From: Helicobacter labacensis
GTDB lineage: Bacteria; Campylobacterota; Campylobacteria; Campylobacterales; Helicobacteraceae
Direction of reading: 5' to 3'
DNA: 64,000 bases
Assembly (NCBI RefSeq): GCF_003660285.1
Contig: NZ_QXQQ01000003.1
Span: 1 to 64,000, forward strand
Under the pieces are notes generated by a model. The model made no database searches. It worked only from the letters and a program-made list of their open reading frames with translations, and was not told where the DNA came from. Positions within the stretch are counted from its first letter, which is position 1; each line of letters opens with the position of its first letter. The position numbers and the translations under genes were made by a program. Positions 39,600 through 46,167 of this stretch are shown here, piece by piece.

Positions 39600-39745
39600 A
39601 AACTTTTTAAAAACCGCGCGCGTGCATGCGCGCCCGTGAGTCGGGGTTCTCTTAAACAAAAAATGTTTGGGGCTTGGATTAGATTTGGAATGCAGTGCTG
39701 ACGCACTGCTTACATTTTGTTGTCTGTGGGGGGAAACCCCCCATA
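39600..39745 (+). repeat. Inverted repeat, right copy
   Basis: See the left copy for the shared blocks. Here the hairpin GCAGTGCTGACGCACTGC lies about 95 bases into the repeat and is followed by GTCTGTGGGGGGAAACC. The pair encloses about 820 bases holding the broken Rep-like gene. Confidence 0.6.
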
Positions 39746-40628
39746 CCCCCCTAGGGCTTTTGAAGTGGAAGAGACTGAGTTAGATTGAATTTAAAGGGTC
39801 GTAGGACGCTTTGGGGGTATAGATAGCTTTTGGGTTGGGTTGAGGATATATCGTTGATTGTAGAGCGTTTTAGAGGGGTCTATGAGGGTGTTTTGAAGTG
39901 GAGGGAAGAGAAGATGTGCTTTGGGATGTGGAGTGGAGTTAGATTCGGGGAGGTTTGATGGCACAATCTCTCATTCGCTAATTCTCATTTTAAAAAAATT
40001 TTGGAAGTAAAGAGTAAGCAAAGTAAGGACAAGGCATAGGGCAAAGCACATAGGAGACACTCTGCAACACCCCCATCGAGTTGTGCGGTGGTGATCTGGT
40101 CGCTGGACTTGAGCTGGTCAGGTCTGGTGGTTTCTGGTGGTTGAGCGGTTTAGGGTGGGCTTTGGAAGTGGGGTTTTGAAGGATTGGACAATGTGGGGGT
40201 AGATAACACACTGGAAGGTTAAGCGGTTAGGAGAGATTGAGGAGAAGAAGAGTTTCTGGACTATATACTCTAAAACGCTCAGAATCGTATTCTGAGCGCA
40301 TTCGGGTGTGGGGGGGTTGTCTAGATGGTTTTCGTCTAAATCGCGTTGTATGACCCCTTTATGGGGCTGAAAACATTATATTTGATTTTTGGTGGATTGT
40401 GGGGTGTTTGGTTTGTTAGATTTTATGGGCTTTCTCTTGGTTTTGGAGTTAGGTTGGGGATAGTTTGGGGGGAGAGGAAAGCAGAAAAGGTACTCCTTAA
40501 GATGCAACCTAACACTTGAAATTGACATCCCCACCATAGCTAAAGCTAGGGCTTTACAGCGCGAGTAAGTAATAAAGAGCGACTTTTAGGGTATACTTAA
40601 GGCTAGAAGCGAGAGAAGAGGTGGTTGT
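39746..40628. other. Long gene-free stretch with a perfect palindrome
   Basis: About 880 bases without a credible gene; the 73-codon minus frame at 39990-40211 is proline and leucine rich with no start support. The DNA is rich in GGGG and GTTTTG words. At 40276-40298 is a perfect palindrome with arms CGCTCAGAAT and ATTCTGAGCG and a 3-base loop. A 13-base word GAGCGTTTTAGAG near 39868 recurs inverted as CTCTAAAACGCTC at 40268-40280, next to the palindrome. A possible -10 box TATACT near 40592 may serve the antitoxin-like gene. The stretch could be plasmid origin or transfer DNA. Confidence 0.45.
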
Positions 40629-40865
40629 GTGTCAGTAGGTCATCAGAGAAAGGATAGACACAATGTGGGGGATTATCGGGCATATAGTGAGAAACAGTTG
40701 TTTGAGATTCTGAGCATCACCCAGACACAGCTTTTGGAAGTGCGAGCGGAGCGCAGGCAAATTACAAAAAGCTCAAAGACCTTCACAGAAAGAAAAGCCA
40801 GATTAAATCTGTGCTTGTTGCAAGAAGAGATCACATGCCTAACCAAGCAACACGGCTGGCCTTGA
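40629..40865 (+). CDS. Antitoxin-like protein of a YafQ-type toxin-antitoxin locus
   Basis: A 78-residue helical protein starting at GTG 40629. Its segment DYRAYSEKQLFEILSITQT resembles the start of the H. pylori antitoxins paired with YafQ-type toxins (DY--YS--QLF--L pattern, from memory). It ends at TGA 40863, and a second short frame (ATG 40835 or 40865, to 40987) reads MSADDPNETYMEPAHLLHLQ and could be the antitoxin C terminus in another frame. The toxin gene follows. The normal role would be to bind and neutralise the toxin and to repress the operon. Confidence 0.5.
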   Translation: MSVGHQRKDRHNVGDYRAYSEKQLFEILSITQTQLLEVRAERRQITKSSKTFTERKARLNLCLLQEEITCLTKQHGWP

Positions 40866-40954
40866 TGAGTGCCGACGATCCTAATGAAACATACATGGAA
40901 CCAGCTCATTTGCTGCATTTGCAGAGAGAGCCGAAAGAGAAGCTTGATTTTTTC

Positions 40955-41227
40955 GTGCTCGAGATTGTTGCCAAGAAGTCTTTCTAGAAAGACTATACAA
41001 GACATTTCAAAAGTAAGAACATCACAAGGGATGTACTTAATGTTGTTGTTTCGAAACCTCAACAACGACTTCCACTTGAGGCCAAATACAAAGACCACGC
41101 CTTAAGGGGGCAATGGAAAGATTTTAGAGAGTGCCATGTCAAGCCAGATTTGTTGCTGATCTATCAGGTACAAGGCGATATACTCGTTCTATTAAGACTG
41201 GGTACGCATAGTGAGCTGTTTGGATAG
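40955..41227 (+). pseudogene. YafQ/RelE-type mRNA interferase toxin with an in-frame amber codon
   Basis: From GTG 40955 a frame of 90 codons reads VLEIVAKKSF, then TAG at 40985-40987, then KDYTRHFKSK to GTHSELFG and TAG 41225. The segments KDHALRGQWKDFRECHVKPD and LLLIYQVQGDILVLLRLG carry the conserved YafQ features: the HAL-G-W-FRECH core with catalytic histidines, and the C-terminal LRLGTHSELF. In H. pylori the homologues are ribosome-dependent RNases paired with antitoxins. Only one codon separates this from an intact toxin of usual size, so it is newly inactivated, suppressed, or miscalled. Confidence 0.75.
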
Positions 41228-41317
41228 ATTGCTGAAGCAAACGGCTTACTTGAGTACAATACTGTGTTAGAAGATGCGATGAAGCATTGGGATTTTTGCG
41301 ATCTGGGCATTACTTTG

Positions 41318-41575
41318 TTAAGCATTTGTGATACTTCTGCCATGCATTAATAGCCTCAGAGCTCTTCGCATTGTAGGCTTAGGTGTAACTAGAATGTGGT
41401 AAGAATTACAAAGAACTAAGTGAAACAGAGGATGTTTGAAAGGTAGGATTAGTGGTGCGTGATCCCAAGATTTATCCGTGGTAAGTTCGGTTAAAAAGGT
41501 TTGCATATTATCCATTTTAAAATAAAGCCACCCTTTGCGGTTGATAAACCTTAGTTCCTCATGCGATTGGCGCAT
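41318..41575 (-). CDS. Small hypothetical protein
   Basis: An 85-residue frame with a strong AAGGAGA ribosome site six bases before its ATG (complement of 41575). It reads MRQSHEELRFINRKGWLYFK and then TFLTELTTDKSWDHAPLIL. No family is recognised. The good start signal suggests a real gene, though the C terminus may be truncated. Confidence 0.4.
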   Translation of the reverse strand: MRQSHEELRFINRKGWLYFKMDNMQTFLTELTTDKSWDHAPLILPFKHPLFHLVLCNSYHILVTPKPTMRRALRLLMHGRSITNA

Positions 41576-41640
41576 CTGTTCTCCTTGTGTTTTTTGCTTA
41601 AAAGCCTAGTGTAGCAACTTTGGCGCATTGTGGCATCATT

Positions 41641-42480
41641 TGGCACGCCCTCCTTGGGGATTCGCACCGCCTTTAGAGCAAGGTTTTTTCAAATGGAGGT
41701 GTGCTATGTGCTAGATGGGGCTCTAGCCAAGGGGCAAAGTTACGCGCAATTTCTCAAGCTAACCCCATGCACCCACCGGTCCAAACGCATGACGGGCGTA
41801 GAGTAGTGTTGACTAGATTAAAGCGCGCCTGTGCGTTGGGTCGGCTTAGCGTCCATATTAGTAGGGGCGCACCTGCCTTAGCACATGGGCACTCCGCCCA
41901 GCGCACCAGTTGCGCTAAAAACGCGCGCGTTAATTCCACGCTTTAAATACTTTAAGCAGTGGGTACGCGCCCCCGCTAGACTGGGGATGTGGTTGCGAAT
42001 TGCAAATGTGGAGTGAGAGACAATTAGAAAGAAAAGGCTTGAGAGTCAGCCCAAAAGAGAAAATAGAAAACTTAAGTCCTTCGCCATTAAATGGCGGTTA
42101 TAGTAGCGATGTCTACCGCGTTCTAGCCCAATTCTTTAACACCAAGTTACAAAGATATGCCCAAAACCCCCAAGCCACTAGCCTGCTTAAAAATCTCTTA
42201 AAAGATATTAGCGCAAAAAGGCGCGCTTTAAGGCCTTGATCAGACTAGCTGAAAACCCTAATGCGGTGGTGCGTTTTGCTACCTTGAGTCCCTAAGTGGC
42301 TTTAGAAGTGGGAGCGACTTCCCCAATAGTGCGCCTTAGTGGCGCGCAAATATGGACAAGCACAAGAGAAAAATTCGAGTGCAATTTAGGCAACAAGCAC
42401 ATTCTCTACACAGATCCTAAATTTGGCTTACCCTACCCGCAAGGAGGTAGCTAGGCGCGCCAAAACCTAGCAGCAAATGC
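41641..42480 (+). pseudogene. Decayed prophage-type gene fragments, possibly MuF-like
   Basis: Short open segments in changing frames: FQMEVCYVLDGALAKGQSY at about 41690 (AFRARFFQM before it), DVYRVLAQFFNTKLQRYAQN at about 42100, then ARFKALIRLAENPNAVVRF and VALEVGATSPIVRLS at 42225-42345, interrupted by stops at 42294 and 42450. The first resembles the helical region of MuF-type phage portal-associated proteins (weak, from memory), which often carry C-terminal toxins. A degenerate copy of the TTAGCGTCC word occurs at 41846-41854. I cannot assign the parent gene with confidence. Confidence 0.3.
41901..41972 (+). repeat. 72-base direct repeat, copy A
   Basis: Shares its course with 42609-42682: GCGCACCAGTTGC / GCGCGCCAATTGC, CTAAAA, TCCACGCTT, then TTTTAAGCAGTGGG (TTTAAGCAGTGGG in both) and GCGCC. 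Spacing between all blocks is the same within one or two bases. Copy B runs directly into the first toxin tail. Confidence 0.65.
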
Positions 42481-42608
42481 GCATTGCCGACCCCTAAGGC
42501 ACATATGTCTATCCTCATCAAGTAGGGTTTTCATACTATCTAAAACCCCCCTTAAACGCACTTTAAAGTGCGAAATTAAAGAGAGTTTGCGCATTGAGTT
42601 AACTTTAG

Positions 42609-42682
42609 GCGCGCCAATTGCACTAAAAGCGCGGGTGGTTTAAGTCCACGCTTGAAATGTTTTAAGCAGTGGGCGCGCGCCC
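42609..42682 (+). repeat. 72-base direct repeat, copy B
   Basis: Second copy of the repeat at 41901. The frame that leaves its TTTAAGCAGTGGG block (GCAGTGGG = AV-G) continues without a stop into the toxin tail, so the repeat may once have been coding, as a junction where toxin tails are exchanged. Confidence 0.6.
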
Positions 42683-42800
42683 TAATTTTGAAGGTTTTGT
42701 TAGCCAACATGGCAAAGCCCCTATTAAGGCGTTTAAAAGTAAGCTACACTGGAATGATAAAGGGGAGATTCATATAGTCCCAGTCCAAATTAGGGGGTAG
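42666..42800 (+). pseudogene. Toxin C-terminal tail, cassette 1
   Basis: An open segment without its own start, ending in KLHWNDKGEIHIVPVQIRG and TAG 42798. The second cassette ends AKIHFNKNGFHMVPCAHKE, with the same K-h-N-G-H-VP spacing. A basic strand followed by G-HIVP near the C terminus is what I remember of polymorphic toxin type 50 (Ntox50) tails, often fused to phage MuF proteins. The tail is only about 45 residues, so the domain is incomplete. An immunity-like gene starts 3 bases later. Confidence 0.5.
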
Positions 42801-42802
42801 TA

Positions 42803-43048
42803 ATGGAACACTTGCCTAATATGGATCAATATCAAGACCCCCTGAAGATCATCTTTGTAAACGGCGATGTGTGGGAGGGGGTTAAAACAGATTACATTTG
42901 TTACGCCCCGCCTGATTTACTAGAGTACAAACAGGATGAAGAAGATGAGCTTATGGTAACCTACAAAGGAGTGGCTTACACTCTACGCGCTAGTGAAATT
43001 AAAGAAATTATAGGCGCGCACCCCGCGCGCCCCATGTTAAAAGAGTGA
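42803..43048 (+). CDS. Small Sm/SH3-like immunity-type protein, cassette 1
   Basis: An 81-residue acidic protein, ATG 42803 with GGGGG 6-10 bases upstream. DPLKIIFVNGDVWEGV then a gap then LRASEIKEII gives the strand-turn-strand pattern of small barrel (Sm/SH3-like) proteins seen next to toxin tails in many genomes. It is homologous in plan to the gene at 43230 (KYIEVTLVDGRVFAGVF, LKARELANIEV). The intact frame, while the toxin part is broken, fits an orphan immunity gene. Its 3' flank shares sequence with that of cassette 2. Confidence 0.6.
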   Translation: MEHLPNMDQYQDPLKIIFVNGDVWEGVKTDYICYAPPDLLEYKQDEEDELMVTYKGVAYTLRASEIKEIIGAHPARPMLKE

Positions 43049-43091
43049 AAAGCGTGGATCTAAAACACGCGTTTAAGTCCGATTAGTGCGC

Positions 43092-43108
43092 TGGACGCGT
43101 AGCGTCCA
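43092..43108. repeat. Palindrome, cassette 1 flank
   Basis: TGGACGCGTAGCGTCCA: arms TGGACGC and GCGTCCA around GTA. The identical 17 bases recur at 43561-43577, each about 50-75 bases after an immunity gene, and TTAGCGTCC at 41846 looks like a decayed third copy. Confidence 0.75.
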
Positions 43109-43150
43109 AATAGTCTTAAGTGGAACACGCTTGACCAACACAATTTAAGT

Positions 43151-43228
43151 CCCATTAAGACCCAACGCGCTAAAATCCACTTTAACAAGAATGGCTTCCA
43201 CATGGTGCCATGCGCTCACAAGGAATAA
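43151..43228 (+). pseudogene. Toxin C-terminal tail, cassette 2
   Basis: The segment SPIKTQRAKIHFNKNGFHM, then VPCAHKE and TAA 43226, matches the cassette 1 tail (APIKAFKSKLHWNDKGEIHI then VP). Nothing coding precedes it before the palindrome, so only the last strand pair is left. An immunity-like gene starts one base after its stop. Confidence 0.5.
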
Positions 43229-43229
43229 G

Positions 43230-43487
43230 ATGATCGAACTTAAGGACTGGGTAGAACACCAAGGCAAATACATTGAAGTTACCCTAGTGGATGGGCGCGT
43301 TTTTGCCGGGGTATTTGTTTTTTGTGAGTTTGAAAACCCCTTAAACGATATAGAAGAAGACGCGCTAGCTTTAAGAACCAACATCCCGGGCATCTATTCT
43401 TTAAAGGCGCGCGAGCTTGCCAATATAGAGGTTTTAAAAAAGCCTAGCTTGAACGATCCTAACTTTGTATTATCGTCGTGGATTTGA
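43230..43487 (+). CDS. Small Sm/SH3-like immunity-type protein, cassette 2
   Basis: An 85-residue protein; ATG 43230 is preferred to upstream codons because AAGGAA (43220-43225) precedes it and the toxin tail stop is just upstream. Sequence MIELKDWVEHQGKYIEVTL, DGRVFAGVFVF and ARELANIEV fits a small beta-barrel. It differs from the cassette 1 protein at most positions, as expected for immunity genes matched to different toxin variants. The following bases (GCGCACCCATGCTAAAG...) resemble the 3' end of the cassette 1 gene. Confidence 0.6.
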   Translation: MIELKDWVEHQGKYIEVTLVDGRVFAGVFVFCEFENPLNDIEEDALALRTNIPGIYSLKARELANIEVLKKPSLNDPNFVLSSWI

Positions 43488-43560
43488 AGCCCCGCGCACC
43501 CATGCTAAAGCGGTAAGAGGCGTGGACTTTTAGGGTGCGTTTTAAGCGCATTCTGTGCAC

Positions 43561-43577
43561 TGGACGCGTAGCGTCCA
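43561..43577. repeat. Palindrome, cassette 2 flank
   Basis: Identical to 43092-43108. The preceding GTGCAC and GTGCGC are also alike. Further CTAGCGTCCGCT words occur at about 43661 and 43697, showing that this short word is spread through the right end of the island. Confidence 0.75.
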
Positions 43578-43842
43578 CCTAACCGGTAGTAGCGCGTAAG
43601 ATTTGAATTAGCACCCTGGATTTGAAGGCGGGGGGAGAAAGGGAGTGGAAACAGCACGCGCTAGCGTCCGCTTTAAACTTAAGGCGCGCATTTTTCTAGC
43701 GTCCGCTAAAGCGCATTTTTGCTTTTTTTGCGCGCTACACTTGTTAAAATTTTCAAGGAGTGTGCAAATCCACCACGCGGGCGCGTTAGACTTAGGGCAT
43801 GCATGGCAATCCTTAAACGCTACTGTAAAATAAAAAGGGGGA
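43578..43842. other. Gene-free stretch at the right end of the island
   Basis: No credible gene; a 62-codon frame at 43645-43833 has no homology or start signal that I recognise. It holds two CTAGCGTCCGCT words 36 bases apart and ends at the tRNA gene 3' end. Confidence 0.5.
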
Positions 43843-43920
43843 TGGTGTCAAAGGGGGGACTTGAACCCCCGACCTCCGGCTTATGAGACCAGCGCTCTAG
43901 ACCAGCTGAGCTACCTTGAC
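43843..43920 (-). tRNA. tRNA-Met (CAT anticodon)
   Basis: A complete cloverleaf on the minus strand. The acceptor GTCAAGG pairs with CTTTGAC, the D arm is GCTCAGCTGGTCTAGAGC, the anticodon loop CTCATAA has anticodon CAT (complement of 43883-43885), and the T arm is GGGGG-TTCAAGT-CCCCC. The CCA is encoded (43843-43845). A CAT anticodon may also be tRNA-Ile2 after lysidine modification; the D-arm resembles elongator Met. Its 3' end faces the accessory island, a common integration side. Confidence 0.93.
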
Positions 43921-43930
43921 AAAAACGCCT

Positions 43931-43936
43931 ATTATA
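43931..43936 (-). promoter_or_regulatory. Predicted -10 box for tRNA-Met
   Basis: TATAAT on the minus strand, ten bases before the tRNA 5' end. It lies within the short gap after the hypothetical gene at 43963. Confidence 0.6.
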
Positions 43937-43962
43937 AAGGCATTTTGCTTAAAAATACTTGA

Positions 43963-44436
43963 TTAAAGCGTTACATCAAGAGCTTGGTAAGCCTGATCGT
44001 AGGCGTTTTTATAGCGATCTACGAAGTTTTGATCCAAACCTAGGGCTTTTTTAAACTGACTCTCTTGAATGGCTTGCAAGCCATCAAATTTACGCTCGAT
44101 CTCCTTAGCGTCTTGTTGAATCTGCCCCCCGTAAAAACTTGTCAAGCTGTAGAGCGACTGGGCGGCTAGGCGTTTTTCATTTTCATTCATTCCCGCTGTA
44201 GCGCGCAAAAACGCGCTGTATTCGTTATCGCTCATCAATTCCAAAACCAAAAAGCCATAGGTCTCGCGCTTCAAGCCATTGGGCTCGCGTTCCACTTTAG
44301 AGACTTCAGCGACCACTTCGGGCTGTTTCTCTCCCTTTGCAGGCATGGGAGCTTCCCCGCGTTCCAAGTGGGAGGCATTTAGCAAGGCATAAAGATTAGG
44401 TTGGTTGCGTATATCTTTAACTTCCATGAAATCCAT
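43963..44436 (-). CDS. Conserved hypothetical cytoplasmic protein
   Basis: A 157-residue soluble, helical protein I do not recognise. It begins MDFMEVKDIRNQPNLYALL; TTTAGGATGG precedes it, so ATG 44436 or the one at residue 4 may start it. The middle has a proline/glutamate-rich linker (GEAPMPAKGEKQPEVV) and the C-terminal half a helical block (ENEKRLAAQSLYSLTSFYG). No signal or membrane segment. It diverges from truD. Confidence 0.6.
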   Translation of the reverse strand: MDFMEVKDIRNQPNLYALLNASHLERGEAPMPAKGEKQPEVVAEVSKVEREPNGLKRETYGFLVLELMSDNEYSAFLRATAGMNENEKRLAAQSLYSLTSFYGGQIQQDAKEIERKFDGLQAIQESQFKKALGLDQNFVDRYKNAYDQAYQALDVTL

Positions 44437-44502
44437 CCTAAATCAAAGATACACACCCTGAAGCAAAAATTAGTCCAACTTGATTAAAGTCCTCGCAATG
44501 AT

Positions 44503-44508
44503 TATAAT
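44503..44508 (+). promoter_or_regulatory. Predicted -10 box of truD, close to its start codon
   Basis: TATAAT ends only six bases before the ATG at 44515. Transcription starting at the usual distance would begin at or next to the A of ATG, giving a nearly leaderless mRNA; only AAGG lies between. Confidence 0.55.
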
Positions 44509-44514
44509 TAAGGT

Positions 44515-45644
44515 ATGGATAAACAACCGCCCTTTTTCCCTCTTGATGCGCCCACGCGCTTTTTTGCCTCCAGCCATGCTCCCATAGAGTTTTACTTTAA
44601 AAAATGCAGTCGGGATTTTAGCGTGCTCGAAGAGCCCCTTTATCCCTTTAGCGGGTGTGGGGATCACGCTGTGCTTAAGGTGCGCAAGAAAGATCAGAGC
44701 ACTTGGGAGATGTTAAGCTTATTTTCACAGATAAGCGGGTGCAAAATACCAGACTTTGGCTATGCTGGGCTCAAAGACAAGCAAGCTATAAGCACGCAAT
44801 ATATTTCCATGCCCAAAACCCGCGCTACCATCTTAGAGAAACACACCTCCATTCTGCTAGAACATGGCATTAAGATTTTAGAGATCAACGCCCATAGCCA
44901 TAAAATCCGCCTAGGGCATCTCAAGGGCAACCACTTTAGTATGCGCTTAAAAAAGCTCAAACCCTTGGACGCGCGCAAAATTGAGCAGGTGTTAGGTTTT
45001 TTAAAGGCTTATGGTTTTCCTAATTACTTTGGAGCACAACGCTTTGGCAAGAGAGGGGATAATTTCAAACAATCTGCCCCGCGCTCTAAAAAACTGAATG
45101 CCTTTTTTCTCTCCAGTTATCAAAGCCATCTTTTCAACCATTGGTTGAGCGCGCGCATGCGCTTAAACACCCTACTAGCCCACTTCTCCCCCCAAGAATT
45201 ACATGCGGAGTTTCCCCTAGAGTTAGACACGCTCAAAGCCCTAAAAGCTCAAGAACACTATTTTAAACTCCTAGAGGGGGATATTCTATGCCATTATCCC
45301 TTTGGCAAATACTTCTGTCATGACGATCCTCTCAATGCCACACGCCTAATCACTCAAGAAATCGCCCCTACCGGTTGCTCACCGGGCAAAAGATCATGCA
45401 TGCTCAAAACATAGCTTGGTCTTTGGAGTGTCCTTATGCCCACCCTCTTAAAGCAGTAGGAGATCGCCGTTATGCTCTGGTGTTTCCTAGTGATGTGCGT
45501 TTTACCTACCTCCCCCAAGAAGCCCAAGGCAAGTTAGAGTTTTTTCTGCCTAAAGGGGCGTATGCTACGATCTTTTTAGAGGAGATCGCTGGGCGGATTT
45601 TATTTACACCAAGCAAAGAGATTCATGCAAGATTTATGGCTTAA
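44515..45644 (+). CDS. truD: tRNA pseudouridine synthase D, split by a one-base frameshift
   Basis: TruD makes pseudouridine 13 in tRNA-Glu. The first frame (44515-45414, 299 residues) has the catalytic-aspartate segment GYAGLKDKQAIST and NYFGAQRFGKRGDNF, and reaches IAPTG before running off into CSPGKRSCMLKT and a stop. The second frame (to 45644) continues LLTGQKIMHAQNIAWSLE and ends with the family-typical FFLPKGAYATIFLEEI. An extra T in the TT at 45375-45376 would join them as APTGLLTGQK, the expected TruD sequence. The 3' end overlaps folE by 20 bases. Confidence 0.85.
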
Positions 45645-46167
45645 ACTGTGCGCGCGCATAGGCGAAGACCCGCATAGAGAGGGGCTTAAAAACACCCCTG
45701 AGCGTGTTAAAGTCCTTTGGGATCACTTGATGCAGGGTTATAGCTGTGATCCCGAGCAAATCTTACAAAGTGCCTTTAGTATTGAGCGTTGCGATGGGAT
45801 CATTGTGCTTAAGGATATTGAGTTTTATAGCATGTGTGAGCACCATTTGCTACCCTTTTTTGGGCATGTGAGTGTGGGGTATATCCCTAAAGATAAGGTC
45901 GTAGGGTTGGATGCGATCGCTAAATTAGTAGAGGCTTACTCAAGGCGTTTGCAAATTCAAGAACGCTTGAGCGAGGAGATTGCTAGCACCTTTGAGCGGA
46001 TTTTACAGCCTAAGGGCGTGGGGGTGTTTTGTGTGGCTAAACATTTGTGCATGGCGATGCGCGGGGTGCAAAAACAAGAGGCGTTAGTGAAAACCAGCGC
46101 GCTTAAAGGGCTCTTTAAAAGCGATGCGCGCACGCGTGCGGAGTTTATGCAGTTACTCCAATCCTAA
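45625..46167 (+). CDS. folE: GTP cyclohydrolase I
   Basis: A 180-residue enzyme converting GTP to dihydroneopterin triphosphate for folate. Zinc ligands are visible in YSMCEHHLLPFFGHVSVGYIP (Cys and His) and VAKHLCMAMRGVQK (second Cys). The N terminus REGLKNTPERVKVLW is typical. It converges on ftsW, with a four-base overlap of stop codons. The start overlaps truD, so the two are co-translated. Confidence 0.95.
   Translation: MQDLWLKLCARIGEDPHREGLKNTPERVKVLWDHLMQGYSCDPEQILQSAFSIERCDGIIVLKDIEFYSMCEHHLLPFFGHVSVGYIPKDKVVGLDAIAKLVEAYSRRLQIQERLSEEIASTFERILQPKGVGVFCVAKHLCMAMRGVQKQEALVKTSALKGLFKSDARTRAEFMQLLQS

Noticed and set aside
39990-40211. 73-codon minus-strand frame in the gene-free stretch
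   Set aside because: Proline and leucine rich, no ribosome site, no similarity recognised; it looks like chance in G-rich DNA.
40869-41105. 78-codon plus frame overlapping the toxin gene
   Set aside because: It is a shadow of the toxin and antitoxin sequence; the toxin frame has clear family residues.
43645-43720. CTAGCGTCCGCT words as a possible CRISPR-like array
   Set aside because: Only two copies close together with unequal spacing and no cas gene; not an array.
43645-43833. 62-codon plus-strand frame before the tRNA
   Set aside because: No start signal and low-complexity composition across GCGTCCGCT words; treated as non-coding.
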